Assembly (NCBI RefSeq): GCF_011008565.1
Contig: NZ_JAAIWK010000025.1
Span: 1-55,154 of the forward strand
DNA length: 55,154 bases
Direction: 5' to 3'
Source: Heyndrickxia ginsengihumi
Lineage (GTDB): Bacteria > Bacillota > Bacilli > Bacillales > Bacillaceae_C
Position numbers and translations under genes: made by a program. Positions 15,931-25,685 of the stretch are shown piece by piece; positions within the stretch are counted from its first letter, which is position 1; every line of letters starts with the position of its first letter. The notes beneath the pieces are model-generated. The model had not been told where the DNA came from and did no database searches. It saw nothing but the letters and a program-made list of their open reading frames with translations.

Positions 15931-17223
15931 GTGACAAAAGTTCCAAACGGAAGATGGATTCATATTATTCCGACTACGATACTTGTATATATTGTTGCTT
16001 ACATGGATCGTACGAACATTGCGTTTGCTATTGCTGGAGGAATGGATAAGGATCTAGGGATGACAAGTACGATAGCGGGATTAGCTGCAGGTATCTTTTT
16101 TATTGGTTATATGGTGTTGCAAGTACCTGGTGGCATGATTGCAGAAAAAGGAAGTGCTAAAAGGTTTATAGCATGGTCTATTTTAGCATGGGGTGGATTA
16201 GCCGTTATTTCTGGTTTTGTTCAATCACCAACTCAATTATTGATGATACGATTTTTATTAGGCGTGGCTGAAGGGGGAATATGGCCAGCGATATTGGTGA
16301 TTATTAGTAATTGGTTTCCTAACGAAGAACGCGGCCGTGCCAATGCTTTTTTTATCATGAATATTGCAATCGCTTCCATAATTACTGGCCCGCTTTCTGG
16401 TTGGATCTTAACATTTTCTAATTGGCGGATGGTCTTTATTATCGAGGGGATTATCTCACTCGCTTTAATCGTGATTTGGTTACCTTTTATCTATGATAAG
16501 CCTGAAGATGCAAAATGGATTTCAAAGGAAGAACTTGATTATTTATTGAGAAAAAGACGTGAAGAACAAGAAAAAATAAAAGAAATACAAACGAATACTT
16601 CCTTTATTGGCATTTTAAAAAAGGCAAATACGTGGAAATTAATTTTCATTTACTTTTTCTATCAAACTGGCATTTATGGTTTCTCGCTTTGGCTTCCAAC
16701 TATCATAAAAGAATTAACTCACACAGGGATGGGGAATGTAGGACTATTGTCTATTTTTCCTTATATCGGGACAATCGTGGGTCTTTATCTTTTTGCCCAG
16801 TTATCTGATAGAAGCATGAATCGTAAATTATATACCGCATTGCCAATGATTTGTTTCGCTATTTGTTTATTTTTTTCCGTTGAGTTTACTAGTCATATAT
16901 GGATATCCTTTGCGTTTCTAATTGGCTGCGGTGTGTTTTTACAGTCAGCAAGCAGTATATTCTGGACGATTCCTCCACTTCTTTTTTCTCCTGAAGTAGC
17001 TGGTAGAACGCGAGGCTTAATTAATGCACTTGGGAATTTAGGCGGATTTTTAGGTCCATATATCGTAGGGTGGTTAACTGCCAACTACAGTCAAAATATC
17101 GGTATTTATGGATTAATTTGTTTCTTAATTGTTGGATTTATTCTTACGATGCTTCTTCCTAACATTACATCTGGTAAATCTCTGTCTACAGTTAATGGAA
17201 AAGGCTTACATCATCATAGATAA
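15931..17223 (+). CDS. MFS sugar-acid transporter (anion:cation symporter type)
   Basis: A 430-residue, 12-helix MFS permease of the ACS type, which includes galactonate, glucarate and hexuronate transporters. It begins with the family-typical YMDRTNIAFA in the first helix (about residues 26-35), with GYMVLQVPGG and the loop FPNEERGRANAFF. Given the neighbours, uptake of xylonate, arabinonate or a related pentonate is likely. I chose the GTG at 15931, 8 nt after GAAAGGTGG; upstream in-frame GTG and ATG codons overlap or abut that site. It is about 200 bp from the dehydrogenase gene and 109 bp from the dehydratase gene, so it may have its own promoter. Confidence 0.83.
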   Translation: MTKVPNGRWIHIIPTTILVYIVAYMDRTNIAFAIAGGMDKDLGMTSTIAGLAAGIFFIGYMVLQVPGGMIAEKGSAKRFIAWSILAWGGLAVISGFVQSPTQLLMIRFLLGVAEGGIWPAILVIISNWFPNEERGRANAFFIMNIAIASIITGPLSGWILTFSNWRMVFIIEGIISLALIVIWLPFIYDKPEDAKWISKEELDYLLRKRREEQEKIKEIQTNTSFIGILKKANTWKLIFIYFFYQTGIYGFSLWLPTIIKELTHTGMGNVGLLSIFPYIGTIVGLYLFAQLSDRSMNRKLYTALPMICFAICLFFSVEFTSHIWISFAFLIGCGVFLQSASSIFWTIPPLLFSPEVAGRTRGLINALGNLGGFLGPYIVGWLTANYSQNIGIYGLICFLIVGFILTMLLPNITSGKSLSTVNGKGLHHHR

Positions 17224-17332
17224 AATCTATGTTGTTTTCAATAGTTTTGATTCAAAGCAAAAGTAGAAAATGAGAAAGTGCTGTTAGAAAGGAACATTAT
17301 ATTGATTCTAATCTGTAAAAGAGGGATAAAGA

Positions 17333-19327
17333 ATGAGTGAACAGCTAATTTCCATTATGGAAAATAATGAACGCAAGGATTTGTACAATATTAAAACACA
17401 TGCTTCTGGACCTAGCGGCTCTTTACCGCTCACACATCATATGTTGATGAATTCTCCAAGTGGAAACCTGTTTGGATTATCACAAAATGTTGGTATGGGA
17501 TGGAAGCCAACAAAACTAACAGGTAAACAAGTGCTTATTCTCGGTACACAGGGGGGTATTCGTGCAGAAGATGGAACACCGATCGCTCTCGGTTATCATA
17601 CAGGACATTGGGAAATTGGTTTATTAATGCGTGCCGCAGCAGAAGAAATTAGAACTAAAGGTGGAATACCATTCGCTGGATATGTCAGCGATCCATGTGA
17701 TGGGCGCTCCCAAGGAACAACAGGCATGTTCGACTCGCTTCCTTATCGTAATGATGCAGCGATGGTCCTTCGTAGATTGACAAGATCTCTCCCTACTCGA
17801 CATGCGGTAATGGGTGTAGCGACATGCGATAAAGGACTGCCAGCAATGATGATTGCTTTAGCAGCAATGCACGATTTACCGTGCATTATCGTTCCGGGCG
17901 GTGTCACACTTCCTGCAACTTACGGAGAAGATGCCGGAAAAGTTCAGACGATCGGGGTTCGTTATGCACAGGATGAGCTTTCTTTACAAGAGGCTGCTGA
18001 TTTAGGATGTAGAGCATGTGCAACCCCTGGAGGCGGATGTCAATTTCTAGGTACAGCTGCAACCTCTCAAGTCGTATCTGAAGCGTTAGGGATGTCAGTT
18101 CCTCACTCTGCCTTAGCTCCATCTGGTCAACCTATTTGGGATGAAATGGGAAGACAGTCAGCCAGAGCAGTGCTAGCAATGGAATCGAAAGGGATGAGCA
18201 TGAAAGACGTTTTAACAGATCAGGCAATCCAAAATGCGATGGTCATACATGCTGCCTTTGGAGGGTCAACAAACTTGTTGCTTCATATCCCTGCTATCGC
18301 ACATGCGGCTGGCAGGAACATACCATCCGTTCATGATTGGAATCGGATAAATAAAACAGTGCCAAGACTTGTCAGTGTTTTGCCAAATGGACCGGTGTAT
18401 CATCCAACGATAAGGGCTTTTATGGCAGGGGGAGTACCAGAAGTTATGCTTCACCTTCGCAAACTTGGTTTATTAGATTGTTCAGTACTTACAGTAACAG
18501 GCGAAACATTAGATCATGTATTAGATTGGTGGGAATCATCAGAACGTCGCTATACAGTGAGAAAGCAGCTCATGGAACTAGACGGTGTCGATCCAGATGA
18601 TGTTCTTATGAATCCGGATCAATCAAAAGCGCGCGGATTAACGTCCACTGTAACATTCCCAATTGGAAACATTGCCCCTGAAGGCTCCGTTATTAAGTCT
18701 ACGGCTATTGATCCAGCGGTTGTAAATGAAGATGGAGTCTATCGCCAAAAAGGAAAAGCGAAAGTTTTTACATCTGAAAAAGAGGCCATTTCAGCCATTA
18801 AAAATGGAAACATTGCAGCAGGCGATATTATGGTGCTAATTGGCCGCGGCCCTTTAGGTACTGGTATGGAAGAGACATACCAAATCACCTCTGCATTGAA
18901 ACATTTATCATATGGAAAATATGTGTCTTTAATAACAGATGCTCGTTTTTCAGGGGTGTCAACAGGGGCTTGCATTGGTCATGTTGGACCAGAAGCATTG
19001 GCCGGAGGTCCGATCGGAAGGCTGCGAACAGGTGATATAATTGAAATCATTGTTGATCGCAATCAGCTTGAAGGAAGTATCAATTTTATAGGAGCAGATA
19101 ATCAGACATTAACAGCTGAGGAAGGTGCGAAAGTTCTTGCAGGTCGAGAATTACATCCGGATTTAAAACCTGATGCGCAGTTACCTGATGATACAAGATT
19201 ATGGGCTGAACTACAAGCTGTTAGTGGGGGAATCTGGAAAGGAAGCGTCTATGACGTTGATAAAATTATAGAAGTATTGAAAGCAGGAAAAGAAGCACTG
19301 GCGTTAAAATCAGAAAGTATAAAATAA
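17333..19327 (+). CDS. YjhG/YagF-type D-xylonate (pentonate) dehydratase
   Basis: A 664-residue member of the IlvD/Edd dehydratase superfamily, YjhG/YagF branch; E. coli YjhG is about 655 residues. Probable [2Fe-2S] ligands are Cys122 ([11 protein letters not shown]), Cys165 ([10 protein letters not shown]) and Cys236 (GGGCQFLG). Other matching stretches are [48 protein letters not shown] and [17 protein letters not shown]. It dehydrates a pentonate to the 2-keto-3-deoxy acid, supplying the FAH-family enzyme encoded upstream. ATG after AGAGGGATAAAGA. Whether the natural substrate is D-xylonate, L-arabinonate or another aldonate is open. A repeat copy follows the gene. Confidence 0.88.
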   Translation: MSEQLISIMENNERKDLYNIKTHASGPSGSLPLTHHMLMNSPSGNLFGLSQNVGMGWKPTKLTGKQVLILGTQGGIRAEDGTPIALGYHTGHWEIGLLMRAAAEEIRTKGGIPFAGYVSDPCDGRSQGTTGMFDSLPYRNDAAMVLRRLTRSLPTRHAVMGVATCDKGLPAMMIALAAMHDLPCIIVPGGVTLPATYGEDAGKVQTIGVRYAQDELSLQEAADLGCRACATPGGGCQFLGTAATSQVVSEALGMSVPHSALAPSGQPIWDEMGRQSARAVLAMESKGMSMKDVLTDQAIQNAMVIHAAFGGSTNLLLHIPAIAHAAGRNIPSVHDWNRINKTVPRLVSVLPNGPVYHPTIRAFMAGGVPEVMLHLRKLGLLDCSVLTVTGETLDHVLDWWESSERRYTVRKQLMELDGVDPDDVLMNPDQSKARGLTSTVTFPIGNIAPEGSVIKSTAIDPAVVNEDGVYRQKGKAKVFTSEKEAISAIKNGNIAAGDIMVLIGRGPLGTGMEETYQITSALKHLSYGKYVSLITDARFSGVSTGACIGHVGPEALAGGPIGRLRTGDIIEIIVDRNQLEGSINFIGADNQTLTAEEGAKVLAGRELHPDLKPDAQLPDDTRLWAELQAVSGGIWKGSVYDVDKIIEVLKAGKEALALKSESIK

Positions 19328-19354
19328 TGCATGTTTGGTTGAAATCCTTTAGTT

Positions 19355-19541
19355 GAGGCCGGGACAAAGGTCTAATTAACGAAAGAAATCTCGAATATTG
19401 CGCGCCAACCCCGCTCCGAAAATCGACTTTGTTTTCCGCAGGCGGCTGGTGAGCCTCTTGCAGGAGTCTATGTATATTTCCAGAGCTAATTTGTGTAATA
19501 TTCGTCTTTAGCTAACCACTTTTGAGCTTTGTCCCATTTTC
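19355..19541 (-). repeat. Dispersed intergenic repeat, copy B (inverted)
   Basis: Begins GAGGCCGGGACAAAGG and ends GCTTTGTCCC, so its ends can pair. Internally it has the inverse of the landmarks of copies A, C and D: CTCGAATATTGCGC and, near the end, TAATATTCGTC. It sits directly after the pentonate dehydratase gene and may act as its terminator. Confidence 0.75.
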
Positions 19542-19702
19542 TTTTTGAAAAACTGCACATCACTCAAAAACAAGCGTCTATTAATTCTGTCATTAACTGA
19601 TCACCTCTATATAAAAACATCATATCTTTTATGTCTATTATGTTTCTTTCTTCATATATATTATTTACATATTGGAGTTCTTATAGAAAGTGGTGAGTAA
19701 TA

Positions 19703-21922
19703 TTGGCGATTCGAATAAATAAAAAAAATAAAGAATTCCATTTGTATAATGATCAGGTGAGCTATATTTTTAGAGTGCTAGAAAAATGTGGACAACTTGA
19801 GCAGGTTTACTATGGAAAGAAAGTACATCACCGATCTTCATTCAAACATTTAATTGAAAGAGAACCGCATACCGCTTCATGTAATATGTTTGAACATGAT
19901 GATACATCCTCGCTTGAATTTATTAAACAGGAGTATCCAAGTTATGGAACAACCGATTTTCGTTCCCCCGCATACGCTATTATTAATCGTAATGGCAGTC
20001 ATGTTACAAATTTTCAATATATTGGTTATCGGTTGTTTCAAGGAAAACGGAAGCTTACACAGTTGCCGGCAACATATGTAGAGGAGTATAGTGAAGCAGA
20101 TACTTTAGAAATCACATTATATGATTACGTATTGCAAGCTAAATTAATCGTTAGTTACACGATTTATAATAGAAGAAATGTGATTACACGTCACGTAACA
20201 TTTGTGAATGAAGGACGTGAGTCTTTTTATATCGATACAGCAATGAGTGCGAGTGTTGATTTTCCTGACGATGTGTATGAAATGGTTTACTTAAATGGTG
20301 CTTGGGGACGAGAGGCACATATTCAGACAGTACCGTTGGCAAAAGGAGTGCAATCTATTGCGAGTGCAAGGGGTGCAAGTAGCCACCAGTTTAACCCATT
20401 TCTAGCACTGAAAAGACCGGAAACGACAGAACATAGCGGGGAAGTTTATGGGTTCAGTTTAGTATATAGCGGGAATTTTTTAGCGCAAGCAGAAGTCGAT
20501 TCTTTTCATACGACACGTGTAATGCTAGGAATTAATCCATTTCAATTCAAATGGAAGCTTGCACAGGGGGAAATATTTCAAACACCAGAATGTGTGATGG
20601 TATATTCTGATCGAGGTTTAAATGGTATGAGCCAGACATATCATGATTTGTATCGGAAAAGATTAGTCCGCGGCTATTGGCGGGATCAAAATCGGCCGAT
20701 TTTAATTAATAACTGGGAAGCGACGTATTTTAATTTTACTGAAGATTCGATTTTGAAAATTGCAAAAGAAGCACAACGATTAGGCATTGAGTTATTTGTG
20801 TTAGATGATGGCTGGTTTGGAAAACGAAATAATGCAAAAAGTTCGTTAGGTGATTGGTATGTCAATAAAGAGAAATTACCTAATGGAATAAAAGGTTTGT
20901 CAGAAAAGATTACAGCGTTAGGGATGAAGTTCGGTTTATGGTTTGAACCAGAAATGGTTTGTAAAGATTCACGTTTATATGAAAGACATCCTGACTGGGT
21001 GCTTTCTACTCCTAACCGTCCAATGTCACATGGGAGAAATCAGTACGTATTAGATTTCTCTAGAGAAGAAGTTGTGGAAACGATTTTTAACCTTATGTGC
21101 AAAGTTATTGATGATGCACAAATTTCCTATATTAAATGGGATATGAATCGTAATATAACGGAAGCGTATTCCCTTGGATTGTCAAATAAGCATCAAGGCG
21201 AGCTTTTTCATCGTTATATTTTAGGGGTATATAAATTATATGAAAAATTGATTGAGAGATTTCCGGAAATCCTGTTTGAATCTTGTGCAAGCGGTGGAGG
21301 CCGTTTTGATCCTGGACTATTGTATTACGCACCACAAACATGGACAAGTGATGATACTGATGCGATTGAGCGTTTATATATCCAATACGGAACATCATTG
21401 GTTTATCCAATTAATTCAATGGGCAGCCATGTTTCTGCTGTACCGAATCATCAAATTGGCAGAATAACACCACTGGAAACGCGCGCAAACGTTGCCTATT
21501 TTGGGACATTTGGCTATGAATTGGATGTGACAACTTTGAGTGATACAGAAAAGCAACAAGTCAAACAACAAATAGAGTTTTTTAAGAAAAAAAGCCGACT
21601 GATTTCCACAGGAACATTTTATCGGCTAGTAAATCCTAAAGATAATGATCATAGTGCATGGATGATTGTTTCAGAAAATCAGAGTGAGGCAATCGTTGGC
21701 TATTATCGTATTCTTGTTAAACCAAACGATGGTTATCGTCGAATTAAACTAGATGGACTTCATCCTAATAAACGATATGCGGTAAGTGGAAAAGAAGGCC
21801 ATTATTACGGGAGTGAGCTGATGAATATCGGGTTAATATTAAATAATAATCATGATGTCCGTAACAAACAAAAGCCAAAAGACTTTTCCTCTGAACTATT
21901 TATCATTACGGAGATTCACTAA
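19703..21922 (+). CDS. Alpha-galactosidase, GH36
   Basis: A 739-residue glycoside hydrolase family 36 enzyme, the full length of tetrameric bacillar alpha-galactosidases such as AgaA. The N-terminal beta-sandwich is followed by the catalytic barrel: FVLDDGWFG, then nucleophile Asp480 in KWDMNR, ESCASGGGRFDPG, and acid/base Asp550 in TSDDTDAIERL. It hydrolyses alpha-1,6-linked galactose from melibiose, raffinose or stachyose. No signal peptide is seen, so it acts in the cytoplasm. The start is TTG at 19703 after AAAGTGGTGAG. No sugar transporter or LacI-type regulator is adjacent, which is unusual for this family. Single gene. Confidence 0.92.
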   Translation: MAIRINKKNKEFHLYNDQVSYIFRVLEKCGQLEQVYYGKKVHHRSSFKHLIEREPHTASCNMFEHDDTSSLEFIKQEYPSYGTTDFRSPAYAIINRNGSHVTNFQYIGYRLFQGKRKLTQLPATYVEEYSEADTLEITLYDYVLQAKLIVSYTIYNRRNVITRHVTFVNEGRESFYIDTAMSASVDFPDDVYEMVYLNGAWGREAHIQTVPLAKGVQSIASARGASSHQFNPFLALKRPETTEHSGEVYGFSLVYSGNFLAQAEVDSFHTTRVMLGINPFQFKWKLAQGEIFQTPECVMVYSDRGLNGMSQTYHDLYRKRLVRGYWRDQNRPILINNWEATYFNFTEDSILKIAKEAQRLGIELFVLDDGWFGKRNNAKSSLGDWYVNKEKLPNGIKGLSEKITALGMKFGLWFEPEMVCKDSRLYERHPDWVLSTPNRPMSHGRNQYVLDFSREEVVETIFNLMCKVIDDAQISYIKWDMNRNITEAYSLGLSNKHQGELFHRYILGVYKLYEKLIERFPEILFESCASGGGRFDPGLLYYAPQTWTSDDTDAIERLYIQYGTSLVYPINSMGSHVSAVPNHQIGRITPLETRANVAYFGTFGYELDVTTLSDTEKQQVKQQIEFFKKKSRLISTGTFYRLVNPKDNDHSAWMIVSENQSEAIVGYYRILVKPNDGYRRIKLDGLHPNKRYAVSGKEGHYYGSELMNIGLILNNNHDVRNKQKPKDFSSELFIITEIH

Positions 21923-21963
21923 TTGAAACTATGAAATGAACAAAAAGGATACTGAGAAAAAAG

Positions 21964-21997
21964 CATATCAATATTCTGTCAACTATTCATTGATATG
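21964..21997 (+). terminator. Weak terminator-like hairpin after the alpha-galactosidase gene
   Basis: CATATCAAT (21964-21972) pairs with ATTGATATG (21989-21997) and is followed by TTTAG. AT-rich with a short T-run. Confidence 0.4.
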
Positions 21998-22119
21998 TTT
22001 AGCATAATAGGTAGCGCGTATATATAAATTTGTGTAATTTAATTGTGGGCTACGTTTGAACATTCTTCGTAGGAATACTAGGAAGGGAATTTCCTTGTAG
22101 TGGCGAAATGATAAATAAA

Positions 22120-22380
22120 AGGCTGTCTTCTTAAGGAATATTTTGATTTCCGCTCTATGATGCTTTCCGCCTGTGGGGTCACTTCAATCTCGCTTTTCCC
22201 GCAGGAGTCTCGCATCCTTCCGCTCCAACCGGCTTTTTATGAAATGTTGAAGTTAACAAAATCAAAATTCATGTTAAAACTTCAATAATTTTAAAAGGTT
22301 GTTTTTTGAACTTTGTAGGTCTTCATCAAAGGAGAATAGTTTGACCTAATTAAAAATAATAATCTTTTAGAAGACAGCCT
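22120..22380. repeat. 261-bp element with inverted ends (MITE-like)
   Basis: The left end AGGCTGTCTTCTTAA (22120-22134) matches the inverse of the right end TTTAGAAGACAGCCT (22366-22380) at 14 of 15 positions. No coding frame lies inside. The interior (22191-22223) carries CGCTTTTCCCGCAGGAGTCT and onward, a core also found inverted at 38934-38964 and in degenerate form near 41740-41770. It fills the 480-bp gap between the alpha-galactosidase and aldo/keto reductase genes. Confidence 0.6.
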
Positions 22381-22404
22381 GAATATTGAAAGGGGTCATT
22401 GACT

Positions 22405-23379
22405 TTGAAATATCGTCGTTTAGGGAATAGTGGTTTAAAGGTAAGTGAAATTGCATTAGGCAGTTGGTTAACATATGGTGAAACAGTTGAACAAGAAAAT
22501 GCAATCAATTGTATACATCAAGCATATGAACTAGGCATCAATTTTTTTGACACGGCCAATGCTTATAATCGCGGAGAAGCTGAAAAAGTTGTTGGTAAAG
22601 CGCTGAAAGATTACGAACGCTCTAGTTATGTTTTAGCAACGAAACTTTATTTTCCGATGGGAGATGAACCAAATCAAAGAGGTTTATCAAGAAAAGCGGT
22701 CATTGAACAATGTGATGCTAGTTTAAAACGACTTGGCGTAGAGTATATCGATTTATATCAATGCCACCGTTTTGATACGGAAACACCAGTAGAAGAAACG
22801 TTACGTGCATTAGATGATCTAGTATCGCAAGGAAAAATCCTTTATTATGGTGTAAGTGAATGGAGTGCCCAACAAATTCAACAAGCTGCTGATATTGTGA
22901 AACAATACCGCCTGCATCCAATTGTATCTAATCAGCCGATTTACAATATGCTCGTGCGTTACATTGAGAAAGAAGTGTTGCCTGTTTCCGTCAAGGAAGG
23001 TATTGGACAAGTTGTCTTTTCACCGTTGGCACAAGGAATTCTAACAGGTAAATACAAACCGGGAAAACAATTGCCGAATGATAGCCGTGCTGCAAATAAC
23101 CAAATTAATAGATGGATTCAAAGTTATCTTCGTGATGATGTGTTGTCATGTATTCAAAGACTAGAGAATTTATCAAGTGAGCTTGGATTACAATTATCAC
23201 AATTAGCAATCGCTTGGATTTTAAGACAACCTGGTGTTAGTTCAGCGATTATCGGGGCAAGTCGTCCATCGCAAATTGCTGAGAACGTGAAAGCATCTGG
23301 AGTTGTATTAACAGAAGATGTTTTAACAGAAATAGAAAGCATTTTAAATGAAGTTGACCGATTTGTTCCTATTTGGTAA
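22405..23379 (+). CDS. Aldo/keto reductase
   Basis: A 324-residue NADPH-dependent (beta/alpha)8 oxidoreductase, close to the KCNAB/glyceraldehyde-3-phosphate reductase-like group. The catalytic tetrad is in place: Asp and Tyr in FFDTANAYNRGEAE (about residues 48-61), Lys in ATKLYFPMG and His in LYQCHRFD. The C-terminal cofactor block reads SAIIGASRPSQIAENV. Two TTG codons compete; the one at 22405 is 9 nt after AAAGGGG and gives the usual start MKYRRLGNSGLKVSEI, while 22399 is too close. Monocistronic, with a terminator right after. Physiological substrate unknown. Confidence 0.87.
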   Translation: MKYRRLGNSGLKVSEIALGSWLTYGETVEQENAINCIHQAYELGINFFDTANAYNRGEAEKVVGKALKDYERSSYVLATKLYFPMGDEPNQRGLSRKAVIEQCDASLKRLGVEYIDLYQCHRFDTETPVEETLRALDDLVSQGKILYYGVSEWSAQQIQQAADIVKQYRLHPIVSNQPIYNMLVRYIEKEVLPVSVKEGIGQVVFSPLAQGILTGKYKPGKQLPNDSRAANNQINRWIQSYLRDDVLSCIQRLENLSSELGLQLSQLAIAWILRQPGVSSAIIGASRPSQIAENVKASGVVLTEDVLTEIESILNEVDRFVPIW

Positions 23380-23389
23380 CTGCAAGCAA

Positions 23390-23421
23390 AACTCTGTTAG
23401 AAGTCGATAACAGAGTTTTTT
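23390..23421 (+). terminator. Intrinsic terminator of the aldo/keto reductase gene
   Basis: AACTCTGTTA (23390-23399) pairs with TAACAGAGTT (23408-23417), followed by T-rich sequence. Confidence 0.85.
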
Positions 23422-23463
23422 ATTTGCTTTTAAGATCCTGTTACATACTATTTTTATTACGTT

Positions 23464-23500
23464 AAAGCAATAAAGGGGTCAGGCCCCTTTATTGCTTTTT
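23464..23500. terminator. Bidirectional terminator at the end of the SASP gene
   Basis: AAAGCAATAAAGGGG (23464-23478) pairs perfectly with CCCCTTTATTGCTTT (23484-23498) around TCAGG, with T5 after. The stem includes the stop codon region of the minus-strand spore protein gene. Confidence 0.85.
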
Positions 23501-23764
23501 GAGTTGTTCTTGCGCCATACGAATCATTTCCTTTACCATATTGCCACCTATTGGTCCGCCAACCTTTCCGGCTTGTTCTGATGTTAGACTGCCATTATAT
23601 CCCTTCTTTAGGGGAATTCCCTGTTCTTTTGCTACTTCATATTTGACGGCATCGGGATGATCTAATGGAACATCATATCCTTGTTTTTTCATGACCTCTG
23701 CTTTGAATTGATCAAGTGCATTTCTTGAGCTTGCGACAAGTGGCTTTCGTTTTCTTCTGCTCAT
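23489..23764 (-). CDS. Alpha/beta-type small acid-soluble spore protein
   Basis: A 91-residue DNA-binding spore protein that coats forespore DNA and protects it from UV and chemical damage, and is degraded by the Gpr protease at germination. The conserved parts are visible: KPLVASSRNALDQFKAEV, then YEVAKEQGIPLKKGYNGSLT (which includes the Gpr-like cleavage region) and GKVGGPIGGNMVKEMI. Usual members have a Phe-Gly after the second acidic residue; here it is Gln-Gly. Start chosen at the third ATG, because GGAGGAG lies 6 nt before it and inside the longer frame from 23779. Forespore (sigma-G) expression is expected; I did not identify the promoter. Confidence 0.87.
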   Translation of the reverse strand: MSRRKRKPLVASSRNALDQFKAEVMKKQGYDVPLDHPDAVKYEVAKEQGIPLKKGYNGSLTSEQAGKVGGPIGGNMVKEMIRMAQEQLKKQ

Positions 23765-23957
23765 ATCCATCTCCTCCATATTTCTATTATTCGATATATT
23801 TCCTTCTTTTATGTTTCAAAAACAAATAATTGATTTTGTGGATGGATACATAGTTTTTACGATGAAGACAACAATAAGTCTACAGGTCGAATTCTTTGTC
23901 CGTTTTTGTTTGATAAGCTAAAATAAACGAGCAAATGAAAATGATGAGGTGTTGAAA

Positions 23958-24890
23958 ATGAAAGCTGTTGTAATTAATCAATATGGGGGAAAGGAACATT
24001 TGCAAGAAGTTCAATTTCCAGATCCGATTATAAAAGATCATCAAGTTTTAGTAGAAATGAAGGCTACTTCAATTAATCCAATAGATTGGAAATTAAGAGA
24101 AGGCTACTTAAAGGAGATGCTTCCTTTTGAATTTCCTATTATCCTTGGCTGGGATGCCGCAGGGATTATAAAAAAAGTAGGAAAGGCTGTAACGAAGTTC
24201 AAAGTGGGAGATGCTGTTTTTGCTCGCCCAGATACGACAAGATTTGGTACATATGCAGAATTTGTTGCGATTGATGAAGACAAGCTGGCATTAAAACCAG
24301 AAAATATCAGTTATGTAGAAGCCGCTTCAATTCCGTTAGCTGGTCTAACGGCATGGCAAGGACTATTTGATGTTTTAAAACTAAAAGCTGGTGAAAAGGT
24401 TTTGATCCATGCTGGAGCCGGTGGAGTTGGGAGCTTAGCGATCCAATTCGCACACCATGTAGGAGCGTATGTCGCGACAACGGCGAGCAAAGAAAATGAA
24501 GATTTTGTCAAAAGCTTAGGGGCAGATGAAGTGATTGACTATCGAACAACTGCATTTGAGGATGTATTATTAAATTATGATGCTGTTTATGATACGATGG
24601 GCGGAGAAATTCAATCGAAAAGTTATAAAGTGTTAAAAAAAGATGGTAGATTAGTGTCAATTGCTTCATATCCAAGTACAGAAGAAGCTGAATTGTATGG
24701 TGTAAAAGCAGGTTTTTTATGGTTAGAACCAAACGGAAAACAACTAGCAGAAATTGGCGAGCTCTTGAAAACAGGAGATGTCAAAGCAATCGTTGGTCAC
24801 GTTTTCCCATTTTCAGAGCAAGGAATTAAAGACGCCCATGCTTTAAGTGAAAGTCATCACGCGCGTGGGAAAATTGTCATTAAGTTTTAA
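23958..24890 (+). CDS. MDR-family NAD(P)-dependent oxidoreductase (quinone reductase-like)
   Basis: A 310-residue medium-chain dehydrogenase/reductase. GroES-like N-terminal domain with NPIDWKLREGYLK (about residues 37-49), then LGWDAAGIIKKVG, and the Rossmann domain with VLIHAGAGGVGSLAIQFAHH (about residues 151-170). The catalytic zinc cysteine/histidine ligands of alcohol dehydrogenases are absent, so it belongs to the zinc-free quinone oxidoreductase/enoyl reductase group. ATG at 23958, 7 nt after GAGGTG. It is transcribed alone, divergent from the SASP gene, with its own terminator. Substrate unknown. Confidence 0.87.
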   Translation: MKAVVINQYGGKEHLQEVQFPDPIIKDHQVLVEMKATSINPIDWKLREGYLKEMLPFEFPIILGWDAAGIIKKVGKAVTKFKVGDAVFARPDTTRFGTYAEFVAIDEDKLALKPENISYVEAASIPLAGLTAWQGLFDVLKLKAGEKVLIHAGAGGVGSLAIQFAHHVGAYVATTASKENEDFVKSLGADEVIDYRTTAFEDVLLNYDAVYDTMGGEIQSKSYKVLKKDGRLVSIASYPSTEEAELYGVKAGFLWLEPNGKQLAEIGELLKTGDVKAIVGHVFPFSEQGIKDAHALSESHHARGKIVIKF

Positions 24891-24918
24891 AAAAACTATG
24901 TCAAAGGTATTAGATCAG

Positions 24919-24948
24919 GATCAGAGATACTATTCTCTGATCTTTTTA
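24919..24948 (+). terminator. Intrinsic terminator of the MDR oxidoreductase gene
   Basis: GATCAGAGA (24919-24927) pairs with TCTCTGATC (24934-24942), followed by TTTTTATT. Confidence 0.88.
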
Positions 24949-25295
24949 TTTGAAGTGGGAGAATAGACCAAGCATGATGAAGTTTCCTGATTGCCCGCGG
25001 AAAGCAACTTAGAGTAAACATCATCGTCCAAGTAAAACAAAGTTATAACTGAAGGGAAAGTTCGATGCAATATCATATTAAAAAGACATTTTACAAACAT
25101 TCCTTTATAAGGGGGATATACTCTTTGCAGCATCAGTTGATGATGGGGGCTGTTATTTTCAAAGGTCTTTTTTCATATACAGTTTGTAAGGAAAGAAAAT
25201 ATTTTTCTTTGCCTAGTTGGAAAGGAATATGCGTTTATAAAATCGAATGATGTTAAGTGGGGATTGATAAAACATATTATAAAGGGGAAAGAAAG
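24949..25295. other. Gene-free stretch before lrgA
   Basis: Contains a short CCCGCGGAAAGCAACTTAG motif (24995-25015) of the kind seen in intergenic repeats, and a 61-codon open frame at 25065-25250 with a moderate ribosome site but no recognisable similarity. I do not regard that frame as a supported gene. The promoter of the lrgAB genes should lie here. Confidence 0.4.
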
Positions 25296-25685
25296 TTGAA
25301 AAAGGGCGTATTTTTTGTCATGCAGCTATTGTTATTATGGGCTTTAAACGAAGTGGGTAATTTGTTTGTCGGATGGACACATTTGCCGATTCCTGGCAAT
25401 GTTGTCGGTATGGTGCTGCTCTTTATATTATTAATGACAGGCATCGTGAAATTACACTGGGTAGATGCAGGTGGCTCATGGCTTCTGAAACATTTATCAT
25501 TCTTCTTTATTCCTATTTCTGTCGGATTAATGACATTAGGGTCAACGTTTATCCATAGTGGCATTATATTGCTGTTTATTTTAATGCTAAGTGGAGCTTT
25601 AGGAATCATTGGAACAGGTATATCGTCACAACTGCTTTCTAAAGGGAAGGAGGAGTACCATGACCATCATCATCACGCTTTATAG
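25296..25685 (+). CDS. CidA/LrgA-family holin-like membrane protein
   Basis: A 129-residue protein with four predicted membrane helices, containing NEVGNLFVGWTHLPIPGNVVG (first 20: NEVGNLFVGWTHLPIPGNVV), the conserved LPIPG turn of the CidA/LrgA family, and FFFIPISVGLM. Family members act with an LrgB/CidB partner in autolysis control or in pyruvate and organic-acid transport (PftA/PftB of B. subtilis). I chose the TTG at 25296 after AAAGGGGAAAGAAAG; a longer frame from 25257 lacks a good site. The last 26 bases overlap lrgB, and the tail reads EEYHDHHHHAL, a by-product of reading the lrgB ribosome site and start in another frame. Confidence 0.82.
   Translation: MKKGVFFVMQLLLLWALNEVGNLFVGWTHLPIPGNVVGMVLLFILLMTGIVKLHWVDAGGSWLLKHLSFFFIPISVGLMTLGSTFIHSGIILLFILMLSGALGIIGTGISSQLLSKGKEEYHDHHHHAL

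Noticed and set aside
25065-25250. 61-codon frame with a moderate ribosome site before lrgA
   Set aside because: No family resemblance, aromatic- and Cys-rich composition typical of spurious frames, and it overlaps repeat-like debris.
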